From assembly GCA_030066785.1 (NCBI GenBank), contig JASJAZ010000021.1, positions 1 through 43,586 on the forward strand: DNA of 43,586 nucleotides. Direction: 5' to 3'. Each line of letters begins with the position of its first letter. The stretch's first letter is position 1. Shown piece by piece: positions 17,399 to 26,290 of the stretch. Made by a program: the position numbers and the translations under genes. The notes beneath the pieces are model-generated. The model was not told the origin of the DNA and did no database searches. It was given only the letters and a program-made list of their open reading frames with translations. This DNA is from Desulfobacterales bacterium. GTDB lineage: Bacteria > Desulfobacterota > Desulfobacteria > Desulfobacterales > JASJAZ01.

Positions 17399-18972
17399 CG
17401 ATGGGTGATCCTCTTGGCAATAACCGACCTCAACTGATTCAATTCAGTACTTTTTAAACAAATGGTAAGAGTTCCGTAAACAAACATACCGCTCATGATA
17501 CAGACGATTAAGCTGCCAAGGTTTTTGATTAGGGGACTATTGCCTGCCGGGATTAATAGATTCGCAAGTATCCATGTCAGCGCCCCCATTATGGCAGAAC
17601 AACTCAGCGTTTTGCAAGCAGACTTTATAATTGATGACCAATCTAAAGGTCCAAGCTTGGCGCGTAAAAATTTGACCAATAAAATTAGGTTTAAAATTGA
17701 AGACAAAGACAACGCCAGAGCTAAACCATTGGGGCCCATGGGGCCCATCAATATCGCGCCTAAAACGATATTGGCGCTGATAGAGATTGCTGCAATTTTT
17801 ACCGGTGTCACCGTATCCTGCATGGCATAGTAGACGGCGACAACAATCCGTACGGATGCGACTGCCCATAGGCCCAGGCAATAAAAGAAAAGCGCTTGCG
17901 AGGTAGCAAGGGTAGCGTCCGGCCCAAAAGCCCCCCGCTCAAAAAGCAACTGAATGATGGGGCGGCCCAGTACCATCAATCCAACCATGGCAGGTATGGA
18001 AATAAACAATACCAACTGGATGGCATGTGTAAATGTAGCGCGCATGGCTTCTAAATCATGATTGGCTGCTTGTTTGGACAGACTGGGCAGCGCCGCCGTT
18101 CCCAATGCAATGCCAAAAAGTGCGTAGGGAAATTGAAACAGTCGATCAGCGTAGTAGAGGTATGAAATACTACCATCTGCTAATAAGGATGCAAAAAAAG
18201 TTATCACCAAATTGTTAATCTGATACACGGCCGCACCAGGCACGGCAGGCAGCATTAACCGCCCGATACGCTTAAGACCCGGATGAATCAAAGGTGCCCG
18301 CTGCCAAAATCGGATACCCTTTTTCACCAACATTGGCAACTGCAGACCTAACTGAAGGATACCACCAATCAACACCCCAATAGACAATCCTATGGCCCGG
18401 ATATGCTCGTCGGTACTCAAATATGATAAAATCAGCATGGCGCTGATCATGGACAAATTTAACAGCACCGGCGCCAATGCCGGTACAGCAAAATGCCCCA
18501 AAGAGTTTAAAATACCCATACATAAGGCAACCAAGCTTATAAAGAAAATATACGGAAACATAATGCGGGTGAGCAGCACCGTGAGAGAAAATTTGGCCGG
18601 CATGTCCAGAAAGCCATGCGCGATCGCCCAAATGACGATGGGTGCCAAAACGATTCCCGCAAGCGCTGTTAAAGCGACTACGATTGAAAGCAGTTTCAGT
18701 GCCGAGCGGGCCAATCGGAATGCTTCATCACGACCCTGCTTGGTTAAATATTCTGTAAAAACAGGCACAAAGGCAATACTAAGCGATCCTTCACCAAAAA
18801 GCCGTCGCAGCAAATTCGGAATTCGAAACGCTGCGATAAATGCGTCGGATACCCATCCAGCACCAAAAAAATAGGCAAAGACCATGTCCCGGATGTATCC
18901 AAAGATGCGACTTAAGAAAGTGGCTATTCCGATAACACCGGCAGCCTTGGTCACTTTAACGGTTTCAGACAT
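17395..18972 (-). CDS. murJ: Lipid II flippase MurJ
   Basis: A polytopic inner-membrane protein of the MOP superfamily that flips lipid II to the periplasmic side for peptidoglycan synthesis. The 525-residue length and about 14 hydrophobic segments fit. The N-terminal FLSRIFGYIRDMVFAYFFGAG block (20-40), with its conserved Arg-Asp, RIPNLLRRLFGEGSLS and the AIFYALGLWAVA-like helix region (here LFFYCLGLWAVASVRI) are typical. It is the first gene of the murJ-ftsB-TPR unit and is divergent from rpsT, with about 78 bp between murJ and the rpsT promoter elements. Confidence 0.95.
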   Translation of the reverse strand: MSETVKVTKAAGVIGIATFLSRIFGYIRDMVFAYFFGAGWVSDAFIAAFRIPNLLRRLFGEGSLSIAFVPVFTEYLTKQGRDEAFRLARSALKLLSIVVALTALAGIVLAPIVIWAIAHGFLDMPAKFSLTVLLTRIMFPYIFFISLVALCMGILNSLGHFAVPALAPVLLNLSMISAMLILSYLSTDEHIRAIGLSIGVLIGGILQLGLQLPMLVKKGIRFWQRAPLIHPGLKRIGRLMLPAVPGAAVYQINNLVITFFASLLADGSISYLYYADRLFQFPYALFGIALGTAALPSLSKQAANHDLEAMRATFTHAIQLVLFISIPAMVGLMVLGRPIIQLLFERGAFGPDATLATSQALFFYCLGLWAVASVRIVVAVYYAMQDTVTPVKIAAISISANIVLGAILMGPMGPNGLALALSLSSILNLILLVKFLRAKLGPLDWSSIIKSACKTLSCSAIMGALTWILANLLIPAGNSPLIKNLGSLIVCIMSGMFVYGTLTICLKSTELNQLRSVIAKRITHR

Positions 18973-19050
18973 AAATTAATTTTCACCAGCGAGTGGCGTC
19001 GCGGGGCAATATTGTCAACATAATGCGGCACTTCTTTTTCAAAAAATTTC

Positions 19051-19079
19051 TTGACAGGTTATAAATTGATTTGTATTTA
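19051..19079 (+). promoter_or_regulatory. Sigma70-type promoter for rpsT
   Basis: A perfect -35 TTGACA (19051-19056) is followed after 17 bp by the -10-like TATTTA (19074-19079). The expected RNA start near 19086 leaves a short leader before the ribosome site AAAGGAG at 19101. The -10 match is weak, so the exact position is tentative. Confidence 0.55.
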
Positions 19080-19115
19080 GCAACGCTTAATATTTTTATT
19101 AAAGGAGTAAGCAAA

Positions 19116-19382
19116 TTGGCTAATCATAAATCCGCACTCAAACGCGCACGGCAAAATGAGATGAGACGAATACGCAATCGGGCAACCAAAACTCGCGTTA
19201 AAAATGCAGTTAAACAGGTCCAGGCCGCCATAGAACCCAATTCTGATCAAAATGCCCAAGACCTGTTAAAAGAAGCCAAGTCAATTATTGATAAAGCGGC
19301 CAAAAAAGGCGTGATTCATAAAAACACGGCCGCACGCAAAATATCGCGTCTCTCACGCATGGTGAACACTCAAATTTCTTAG
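19116..19382 (+). CDS. rpsT: 30S ribosomal protein S20
   Basis: A primary-binding protein of the small ribosomal subunit that contacts 16S rRNA. The start is the TTG at 19116-19118: AAAGGAG lies 8 nt upstream (19101-19107) and the product then begins MANHKSALKRARQNE, the classic S20 N-terminus, giving 88 residues. The open frame extends to an ATG at 19071, but those 15 codons cover the promoter and ribosome site. The protein is Lys/Arg/Ala rich, with KNTAARKISRLSRMV near the end. A non-ATG start is also known for E. coli rpsT, where it takes part in autoregulation. Confidence 0.96.
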   Translation: MANHKSALKRARQNEMRRIRNRATKTRVKNAVKQVQAAIEPNSDQNAQDLLKEAKSIIDKAAKKGVIHKNTAARKISRLSRMVNTQIS

Positions 19383-19407
19383 CCGGTTTTTCCGCTCGCC
19401 AAACTTC

Positions 19408-19938
19408 TTAAAAATCAGCTGTTAACCCATAAAAAATGTTTTCAGCAATTTTACGTGAAAACCGTAAAATTGCCTCACGTTTATTGGAACCAGTGATTTC
19501 ACTGGTATCGCCTACCTTGTATTCTTCATTGCCCCGAATACTATTTGACCACAGCTTTTTACCGGCCTTGTCATGCAGCCTTAAATCGAGTGTCACAGAC
19601 ACCCGCCGGTCTACCGGTGTTTGCGTACCCTTGCGTGAAATTGTTTGTACACTAATGGATCGAATAACACCCGTAAAAACGCCATCAGCACTCGATGGAT
19701 CGGGCACCACTGAAAAGCCGCGAAGGGTAAATTCAAAAATCAAATCGTTGGTAAAGGCAAATTGAATGCCGGTTTCCTCAGTGCGGTTCTCAAAAATTGG
19801 GATTGCAATCGTCTGTATACCTTCCGGCATTTGTTCCATACCGTTCAAACGGTAACCACAAGCAGAGAGCATTAAAAATATTAGCCCCCAGGTGGTAATG
19901 GTTAATAAACGCATCTTTAAAATTCGAACACTTCGCAC
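19408..19938 (-). CDS. lptE: LPS-assembly lipoprotein LptE-like
   Basis: An outer-membrane lipoprotein expected to plug the LptD barrel during LPS insertion. The lipobox L24-S25-A26-C27 is followed by GYRLNG, the usual LptE mature start. IQTIAIPIFENRTEETGIQFAFTN and the late AILRFSRKIAENIF match the family. The 176-residue length is normal. The frame begins at a GTG (19938), but an ATG at 19914 (MRLLTITTWG) gives a cleaner signal peptide; neither has a strong ribosome site. It follows leuS, as lptE does in many proteobacteria. Confidence 0.88.
   Translation of the reverse strand: MRSVRILKMRLLTITTWGLIFLMLSACGYRLNGMEQMPEGIQTIAIPIFENRTEETGIQFAFTNDLIFEFTLRGFSVVPDPSSADGVFTGVIRSISVQTISRKGTQTPVDRRVSVTLDLRLHDKAGKKLWSNSIRGNEEYKVGDTSEITGSNKREAILRFSRKIAENIFYGLTADF
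19445..19507. repeat. Two inverted repeats inside the 3' end of lptE
   Basis: GCAATTTTACG (19445-19455) pairs with CGTAAAATTGC (19463-19473), an 11-bp perfect stem with a 7-nt loop. About 15 nt further on, ACCAGTGA/TCACTGGT forms a near-loopless palindrome. They begin about 63 nt beyond the rpsT stop, within lptE coding sequence on the other strand. They might serve as an RNA 3' end for rpsT, but lack a T tract. Confidence 0.4.
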
Positions 19939-20052
19939 CGCGTATCATTCAAAAGCGTTACACCGCTTAAAGTCAATTCGGTTTGCACCAGAGCGGCCAT
20001 TGGAAAAATTGCGGTCTGCGGCCTTTCATTTCCATTGTCATGTCGCCGGATA

Positions 20053-22644
20053 TTAGACAACGATATTAACCAGCTTTTTCTTGACAACTATCACTTTACG
20101 AATCGCGCGCCCCGCTATAAACGTCTGTATACGTTCATCAGCCAAAGCGCGGGCCTTGATTTGCCCATCATCCGCATCCCCCGCCGCCGTAAATCGACTG
20201 CGCAACTTGCCGTTTACTTGGATTACAATGAGCAAATCATCTTTGACCAAGGCTGCTTCATCATATTCTGGCCATGGGCTTCGTAAAATACTTTCGGCAT
20301 GCCCTATTGATTGCCAGATTTCCTCGGCAAAGTGCGGAACAATCGGTGATAGTAATAGAGCAACCGTTTCAATGGCAAACCGCATCACGCTTAATGTTTG
20401 CGTATCCTCATAATATTCATCAATACCATGCAACGCATTGACGAGTTCCATGATAGCGCTGATGGCAGTGTTGAAATGAAAGCGTTCATCAATATCTTGG
20501 GTTACTTTTTTAATGGTAAAGTGCGTTAATTTGAAAACGGTGCGTAAATTACCTTCGAGGGACTCTGGTCCATGACGGTAGGGATTGACCTTTTTTATAT
20601 GGTCAGTCCAAGCTGCGGCTAATCGCCAGACACGATTTAAAAATCGATGCCCCCCTTCCACTCCTTGTTGATTCCATTCCAAATCTCTTTCCGGTGGAGC
20701 GGCAAACAGGCAAAAGAGTCGGGTTGTATCAGCGCCATATTTATCTAATAAAACCTTAGGATCGACTACATTCTTTTTCGATTTCGACATTTTTTCAACG
20801 CGACCTACAGCCACCGATTGTCCGCATTTGAGGCATGCCAGTTGGCGATCACGCATATCAACTTCCTCGGGCAACAAAAAGCCGTGCTCCGGACACGCAG
20901 CGGTCTCTTTGCAAACCATACCCTGCGTCAGCAGCCTTGTGAATGGCTCCTTAAATGTCACTAAACCGAAGTCATGCAGCACTCTTGTAAAATAGCGTGA
21001 ATACAGCAAGTGTAAAATAGCATGTTCAACACCCCCAATGTATTGGTCTACCGGCATCCAATAATCGACATCTTCTTTACCAAACATCCCCTCGTCATAT
21101 TTAGGGCTACAATATCGCTCGAAATACCATGAACTTTCCACAAACGTGTCCATGGTATCCGTTTCACGCCGAGCTTCAGTGTGCCCGCATGTCGGGCACT
21201 TAGTGGCGACGAAAGCATCGAGTCCCGGCAAAGGCGATTTTCCACCATCAAGCATATCGACATTCTCTGGCAGTACAATCGGCAAATCTTTCTCCGGCAC
21301 CGGAACAATGCCGCAAGTTGGACAATGAATCACCGGAATTGGAGCGCCCCAGTATCTCTGCCGGGAGATACCCCAGTCTCTGAGCCGATAACTAACCGTT
21401 TTCTTGCCCAGACGGTTGGCCTCAAGATGCTCGGCGATATCATCCATTGCTTGAATATTTTTGGTATCATTAAATTGACCGGAATTACTCATGATGCCTT
21501 CACCGGTATATGCTTCTTCCATCGTTTCGGGGCTGAGCTCAGCATCTGTCGGCTGGACGACAACTACAATGTCCAAATTATATTTTTGGGCAAAATCAAA
21601 ATCACGCTGGTCGTGGGCGGGCACACACATAACCGCACCGGTACCATACTCCATCAAAGCAAAGTTGGCGGTAAAAATCGGCATCTGCCGACCACTTAAC
21701 GGGTTGATGCAATGGGCGCCGATAAATACACCCTCTTTTTCGTATGTTTCCACGGCCTTGCTGGATCGATCCAGCAGGGCCATCTTCTCCACGAAGGTCT
21801 GCACCTCGGATTGTTGATCCGTTCCCCTGGATAGCTCCGTTACCAAGGGGTGTTCCGGTGCCAAACACATAAAGGTTGCCCCGAATACTGTATCCTGTCG
21901 TGTGGTAAAGACCGTGATAGTTTTTTCCGTATTTTCTATTGGAAATCGAATCTCGGCACCCAGGCTCTTTCCGATCCAATTCTTCTGCATCGTAATGACC
22001 TTGTCCGGCCAGCCCGGCAGTAAATCGCAATGCACCAGTAAATCTTCGGCATAATCGGTAATACGAAAAAACCACTGCCAAAGCTTTTTCTGTCGCACCT
22101 GATTCCCGCAACGCCAGCAAAGGCCGGCCTCGACCTGCTCATTGGCAAGTACCGTTTGACACGGCTCGCACCAATTGACGAAAGACTCCTTGCGGTAGGC
22201 CATATCCTTTTCGAGCATTTTCAAAAAAAGCCATTGCTCCCACCGATAGTATTCTGGCCGGCAAGTCGCAATCTCACGGTCCCAATCATAGCTAAAGCCC
22301 ATTTTTTTTAACTGAGCACGCATGTTGTCAATATTAGTATAGGTCCATTTAGCTGGGTGGGTGTTATTGGCGATCGCCGCATTTTCAGCCGGCATTCCGA
22401 AAGCGTCCCAGCCCATAGGATGCAACACATTTAAACCCCGCATGCGTTTAAAGCGTGCCACCACATCACCAATGGTGTAATTACGCACATGGCCCATATG
22501 AATGTTTCCGGATGGGTACGGAAACATTTCTAGCAGGTAATATTTCTCTTTTCCTGGCGCTACACTAGCTTTGAAAAGGTTGGTTTTTTCCCAAATTTGC
22601 TGCCATTTTGCTTCAATGGCTTTTGGATCGTATTTAGATTCCAT
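20053..22644 (-). CDS. leuS: Leucyl-tRNA synthetase
   Basis: Class I synthetase that charges tRNA-Leu. The HIGH motif is HMGH (49-52) in [15 protein letters not shown], and KMSKS is at 618-622. The CP1 editing domain (about 220-420) has the [12 protein letters not shown] threonine-rich region (247-258) and its catalytic Asp in [12 protein letters not shown]. Cysteines 159/162 and 176/179 form one zinc-type site and 441/444 with 483/486 another; a further insert before KMSKS carries C584, C604 and C607. The 863-residue length is normal. The ATG at 22644 has a GAAGGAAG site. No T-box-like leader is visible upstream. Confidence 0.97.
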   Translation of the reverse strand: MESKYDPKAIEAKWQQIWEKTNLFKASVAPGKEKYYLLEMFPYPSGNIHMGHVRNYTIGDVVARFKRMRGLNVLHPMGWDAFGMPAENAAIANNTHPAKWTYTNIDNMRAQLKKMGFSYDWDREIATCRPEYYRWEQWLFLKMLEKDMAYRKESFVNWCEPCQTVLANEQVEAGLCWRCGNQVRQKKLWQWFFRITDYAEDLLVHCDLLPGWPDKVITMQKNWIGKSLGAEIRFPIENTEKTITVFTTRQDTVFGATFMCLAPEHPLVTELSRGTDQQSEVQTFVEKMALLDRSSKAVETYEKEGVFIGAHCINPLSGRQMPIFTANFALMEYGTGAVMCVPAHDQRDFDFAQKYNLDIVVVVQPTDAELSPETMEEAYTGEGIMSNSGQFNDTKNIQAMDDIAEHLEANRLGKKTVSYRLRDWGISRQRYWGAPIPVIHCPTCGIVPVPEKDLPIVLPENVDMLDGGKSPLPGLDAFVATKCPTCGHTEARRETDTMDTFVESSWYFERYCSPKYDEGMFGKEDVDYWMPVDQYIGGVEHAILHLLYSRYFTRVLHDFGLVTFKEPFTRLLTQGMVCKETAACPEHGFLLPEEVDMRDRQLACLKCGQSVAVGRVEKMSKSKKNVVDPKVLLDKYGADTTRLFCLFAAPPERDLEWNQQGVEGGHRFLNRVWRLAAAWTDHIKKVNPYRHGPESLEGNLRTVFKLTHFTIKKVTQDIDERFHFNTAISAIMELVNALHGIDEYYEDTQTLSVMRFAIETVALLLSPIVPHFAEEIWQSIGHAESILRSPWPEYDEAALVKDDLLIVIQVNGKLRSRFTAAGDADDGQIKARALADERIQTFIAGRAIRKVIVVKKKLVNIVV

Positions 22645-23046
22645 GGTGGTGTTCTTCCTTCAGCCAACCGGCCTTTCATTTTCTTTTCAAAAGTAAACGT
22701 AGCGAAACGAATAATGGATAGTGTTCTTTTGAGACCACCTCTATCGGCAAAAAATTGCCCGGCGCCCAATCACGAAGTCCAAGTGTAGATACGGTCCGAA
22801 TAAATAGTGCCCCTCATGCCACAATATGTCATAAATAGCAACCATGTGATCATTTTCCGACGGAGTCCGGGCAGGCTATAGGCAAGCCATATATAAATAT
22901 AGCTAGCCGGAAAACGGCTAAATTCGGGTCTCAAATCTTCAGTTTCAAGGTCTTAGAAACCGGAAAATTGTTTGACTTGTATATAACAATTTAATATCCA
23001 AGCCCAAGAAACCTTTAATATATCTTACAACATTTAATAAAACATA
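22645..23046. other. Intergenic region between divergent leuS and RNase E/G genes
   Basis: This 402-bp gap has no convincing gene. It must hold promoters in both directions. On the plus strand, TTGACT (22972-22977) could be a -35 for the RNase gene, but no good -10 is spaced correctly. A hairpin TAGCCG/CGGCTA (22904-22909 with 22915-22920, loop GAAAA) lies about 125 nt before the RNase start. If transcribed it could be part of a leader, as RNase E genes often control themselves through their leader. Confidence 0.5.
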
Positions 23047-24546
23047 ATGATATTCAAGAAAAAATTAAAAAATACACACGCCATGCAACACAAAATTCTC
23101 ATTAACGCAGTGGACCAAGAAGAAAGCCGCATCGCCGAAATTAAAGGGCATAAATTAATCGAATTTCAAATTGAAAGCTCTTCACACGAAATTATTCACG
23201 GCAATATATACAAAGGTATCGTGACACGCATCGAACCAAGTCTGCAGGCCGCATTTATCGATTTTGGTGCGGAAAGACATGGTTTTTTACAAAAGCACGA
23301 GATACACAGTGACTATTTTCAGGAAAGCCAAACCGGTGAACGTTCAATTCAAAACATGGTCAAGCGTGGACAGGAATTACTGGTACAAGTTACCAAGGAT
23401 CCGATGGGACATAAAGGCGCCATGTTGACCACCTATATCTCTTTGCCCGGAAGGTTTATCGTGCTGATGCCGGGCAGCAAAAACAGAGGCATCTCTCGCA
23501 AAATTGAAGAAGAATCGGACCGCAATCGTTTAAAAGAAATGCTGAACAAGTTAAAGATCCCTGAAGATTTTGGTCTCATTATTCGCACCGCTGGTCAGGA
23601 CTGCACCAAATCACTTATCTCCAAGGACCTGCGTTATCTATTGCGACTTTGGAAAAATATTAAAAAAAAAGGAATGGAAGCCAAAGCACCAGCACTGCTA
23701 TATAAAGAGCGCCATATTTCCGTTCGTTCCATTCGTGATTATTTTACGCAAGAAGTAAATGAAATTCTGATCGATAATGACTCCGTTTACAATGAAATTA
23801 GAGATTTCATTAAAATTATTTCGCCCAAACATGCCAAAATAGTAAAGTTGTACAAAGGCGAGAAGCCCTTGTTTACTAAGTTTGGTTTAGAAAATAAAAT
23901 TGCCTCAATATTTAAAAATCGCGTTGCATTAAAATCCGGCGGCTCAATCGTTATCGAACAAACGGAAGCTTTGGTCTCCATCGATGTCAATTCTGGTAAG
24001 GCCACCCAAGGCAAATCTATCGAACAGACAGCCTTGGCAACCAATCTGGAAGCCGGTGAAGAAATTGCGCGTCAATTGCGTTTGCGAGACCTGGGCGGCC
24101 TGATCGTGCTTGATTTTATCGATATGCGCGACCCAAAACACCGGTCCGAGGTTGAAAGCAACCTGCGAACACATCTTAAAGCGGACAAAGCGCGCACAAA
24201 AGTGGGACGAATATCACGATTCGGACTTTTAGAGATGTCACGCCAACGCCTGCGTCCCTCAATTGAATTTGGAAGCTATGAACCGTGTAAGCATTGCAAA
24301 GGGAAAGGATTGACACCATCTCCGGAAACCTTGGGTCTGTCAGTCATCCGCAAGCTAAGTTTGGAAACGTTAAAGCCGGATATTACGCAACTAGAATGTA
24401 TCGTGACTTCAGATGTTGCTGATTATTTATTGAATAAGAAACGCAAAGAAATCTTAGATCTGGAAATCAGGCGCAATTTATCCATTAAAATCACAGGCAA
24501 TCCCTCATTGGTACCGGGTGATATCCAATTGAACCGAGTGAAATGA
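23047..24546 (+). CDS. rng: Ribonuclease E/G family endoribonuclease
   Basis: An endonuclease of rRNA processing and mRNA decay. The 499-residue length matches the catalytic core without the long degradosome scaffold of RNase E, so RNase G-like is the better name. An S1 RNA-binding domain (about 50-130, GNIYKGIVTRIEPSLQAAFIDFG..) is followed by the 5'-sensor region and the DNase I-like domain with Mg2+ ligands D313 (SIDVNSG) and D356 (LDFIDM). The zinc-link CKHCKGKG has C414 and C417. MSRQRLRPS is typical. The start is uncertain: the ATG at 23083 (MQHKILINA) fits the family better than 23047, and neither has a clear ribosome site. Confidence 0.93.
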   Translation: MIFKKKLKNTHAMQHKILINAVDQEESRIAEIKGHKLIEFQIESSSHEIIHGNIYKGIVTRIEPSLQAAFIDFGAERHGFLQKHEIHSDYFQESQTGERSIQNMVKRGQELLVQVTKDPMGHKGAMLTTYISLPGRFIVLMPGSKNRGISRKIEEESDRNRLKEMLNKLKIPEDFGLIIRTAGQDCTKSLISKDLRYLLRLWKNIKKKGMEAKAPALLYKERHISVRSIRDYFTQEVNEILIDNDSVYNEIRDFIKIISPKHAKIVKLYKGEKPLFTKFGLENKIASIFKNRVALKSGGSIVIEQTEALVSIDVNSGKATQGKSIEQTALATNLEAGEEIARQLRLRDLGGLIVLDFIDMRDPKHRSEVESNLRTHLKADKARTKVGRISRFGLLEMSRQRLRPSIEFGSYEPCKHCKGKGLTPSPETLGLSVIRKLSLETLKPDITQLECIVTSDVADYLLNKKRKEILDLEIRRNLSIKITGNPSLVPGDIQLNRVK

Positions 24547-24647
24547 ACATAGCAATCATTCAATCCCCTCAATCGGCTATCAAGTCAGAGAAATTGGTTA
24601 TTATAACTGTCCATCATTGAGAACAACCTTAGATTCAAACAGCAATT

Positions 24648-25409
24648 ATGACAAATACGCGCAATTCAGGCAGGTGGTGGGTGGTATTGATCGGTATCGC
24701 TATTCTTGTTGCCGCAGGTGTTTTCCTATATCAGTACCCAAGCACCGATAGAACTCCTGAGCCATCCAGAAAGGTTCACCAACCTATTCGAAACCAAGCG
24801 GTGATAGATTATGATAAACTAGATAAGGATGAATCTCTTAAACAGTTAATTACTGCCCGCAAAGAAAAATATGGTATGGATGAGGGCGTTGATATCATTG
24901 CCCAACCTGATGAGACCCTGAAAGTGGGTGATACCACGATAAAAATGCAAGAAATTCTAGATCAGGTGCGTTTAAAACAGGGTGATATTCTGGAAGAAAC
25001 AATTGAAGCGGATCAAAGTACCGGCGTCGGTAAAACTTCAGGCGATGGAGATGTTTACGGCATTTATGTGGTTCAAAGAGGAGACAATATTTGGAACATC
25101 CATTTTAAATTTCTAAAAGACTATGCCCGCCATCGAGGGATTTCCATCTCACCATTGGCGGATGAACCGAATCAAGTAGGTTATAGTTCGGGAATAGGTA
25201 AGCTACTGAAATTTAGTGAAAAAATGGTCTACATTTACAATATCAAAAAAAAACAGTTGGACGTTAATTTAGGTTCGATCCAACCATTTAGTAAAATCGT
25301 AGTATACAATATGACCGATATTTTTCGATTATTAGACAGCATTGACTACGATAAAATAAATCACATTCAGTTTGATGGCGAAACCATTTGGATTCCAGCG
25401 GAGCAATAA
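24648..25409 (+). CDS. Membrane-anchored protein with degenerate LysM-like domain
   Basis: A 253-residue protein with one N-terminal membrane segment (about 10-30) and a charged periplasmic part. Residues about 137-222 resemble a stretched LysM: IYVVQRGDNIWNIHFKFL opens it, then about 40 inserted residues, then IYNIKKKQLDVNLGSIQPFSKIVVYN as the second half. It ends with HIQFDGETIWIPA. LysM modules bind peptidoglycan, so a wall-associated role is plausible. I do not recognise a named family. It lies 101 bp after the RNase gene on the same strand. Confidence 0.7.
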   Translation: MTNTRNSGRWWVVLIGIAILVAAGVFLYQYPSTDRTPEPSRKVHQPIRNQAVIDYDKLDKDESLKQLITARKEKYGMDEGVDIIAQPDETLKVGDTTIKMQEILDQVRLKQGDILEETIEADQSTGVGKTSGDGDVYGIYVVQRGDNIWNIHFKFLKDYARHRGISISPLADEPNQVGYSSGIGKLLKFSEKMVYIYNIKKKQLDVNLGSIQPFSKIVVYNMTDIFRLLDSIDYDKINHIQFDGETIWIPAEQ

Positions 25410-25812
25410 AATTTGAATCTTGAAAGTCCAATATTATCGATATTACTTATAAAAATCTTATTGCTATCAAAATATCCATACCAAAGGGTTAGTGATGGCC
25501 GCAAACTTGGTCTTTCCGGCTGGTTTTAGCTTAGAATTCCAGGACCTATGGCTTTAATTATCCCAGGTTTAACGTCAAGAGGGAGAATGTTAACCAGATA
25601 ATTTTAAGAATTAATTGACCTGAACTATCATTTACAGTATATCAGCGCCATTTTTATAAGGTGCTTGCGGCATTTTTTTTCAATTATTTTAAGTATGCAC
25701 CCGTTTACACCGATGATATGCATTCGAAGATCGCTAACCGTTTGTAAAAAAATTTGATTTTCGAGGCAAACATCCAGCAGACCAACTCACATTACCAGAA
25801 GGAGGCTCAAAG
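25410..25812. other. AT-rich intergenic region before yajC
   Basis: This 403-bp gap holds no convincing gene. AGCGCC and GGTGCT, about 25645-25665, could form a 6-bp stem, followed a few bases later by TGCGGC and a run of eight T. That might be a terminator for the LysM-like gene. The last part ends in the strong ribosome site AGAAGGAGG for yajC. The yajC promoter must lie here but I cannot place it. Confidence 0.45.
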
Positions 25813-26181
25813 TTGATCGATATTGCTTATGCTATGGGACAAGGTGGAGCAGCAGGCGGACAAGGCGGGGGAGGATTCACAGCATTTGTACCCCTGATTC
25901 TCATGTTCGTAATTTTCTATTTTCTGTTAATCCGACCCCAACAGAAAAAGGCCAAAGATCATCGTCAAATGATTGAAAATCTTAAAAAAGGTGATCGCGT
26001 TGTAACGGGCGGTGGTATCCATGGACGAATTACCGGGATCAGTGATACGACCTTAACCGTTGAGATTTCAGACAAAGTTCGAGTGAAGGTCAACCGCGGC
26101 AGTGTTTCGTCTCTGATCCAGTCTTCCGCACAACCTCAAGCACCGAAAGCCGAGAAAACCGAAGCTAGCAAGAAAAAATAA
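25813..26181 (+). CDS. yajC: Preprotein translocase accessory subunit YajC
   Basis: A small inner-membrane protein that associates with SecDF and SecYEG. It is 122 residues long, with a glycine-rich periplasmic start, one membrane helix (about 22-41, FVPLILMFVIFYFLLIRPQQ) and a cytoplasmic KGDRVVTGGGIHGRITGI domain. The start is a TTG at 25813 behind AGAAGGAGG. The C-terminus is Lys/Ala rich. It is followed by secD and secF, the standard order. Confidence 0.95.
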   Translation: MIDIAYAMGQGGAAGGQGGGGFTAFVPLILMFVIFYFLLIRPQQKKAKDHRQMIENLKKGDRVVTGGGIHGRITGISDTTLTVEISDKVRVKVNRGSVSSLIQSSAQPQAPKAEKTEASKKK

Positions 26182-26194
26182 TTGAAGCCATATC

Positions 26195-26250
26195 AAGCCC
26201 CGGTAATGCCGGTTGGATGACAAAACCTGCTGGCATTTTATGGGGCTTTT
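26195..26250 (+). terminator. Long hairpin with T run between yajC and secD
   Basis: AAGCCCC (26195-26201) pairs with GGGGCTT (26242-26248), and inside it AATGCC (26205-26210) pairs with GGCATT (26232-26237), with GGTT/AACC possible at the top. Four T follow at 26247-26250. It may act as a partial terminator that lowers secDF output relative to yajC. Confidence 0.5.
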
Positions 26251-26290
26251 GTGTAACTAATTTTATTTCCGAAAAGAAAGGGAATGATCC

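Noticed and set aside
19071-19115. ATG at 19071 as the start of S20
   Set aside because: It would add 15 residues not found in S20 and overlaps the promoter -10 region; TTG at 19116 gives the classic N-terminus.
20019-22681. A 13-nt direct repeat CGGCCTTTCATTT flanks leuS (20019-20031 and 22669-22681)
   Set aside because: A window of this size is expected to contain several such 13-nt matches by chance, and there is no other sign of transposition or duplication around leuS.
22597-22788. Short plus-strand frames in the leuS-rng gap
   Set aside because: They have no ribosome site, no recognisable composition and overlap the leuS start; they look like chance frames.
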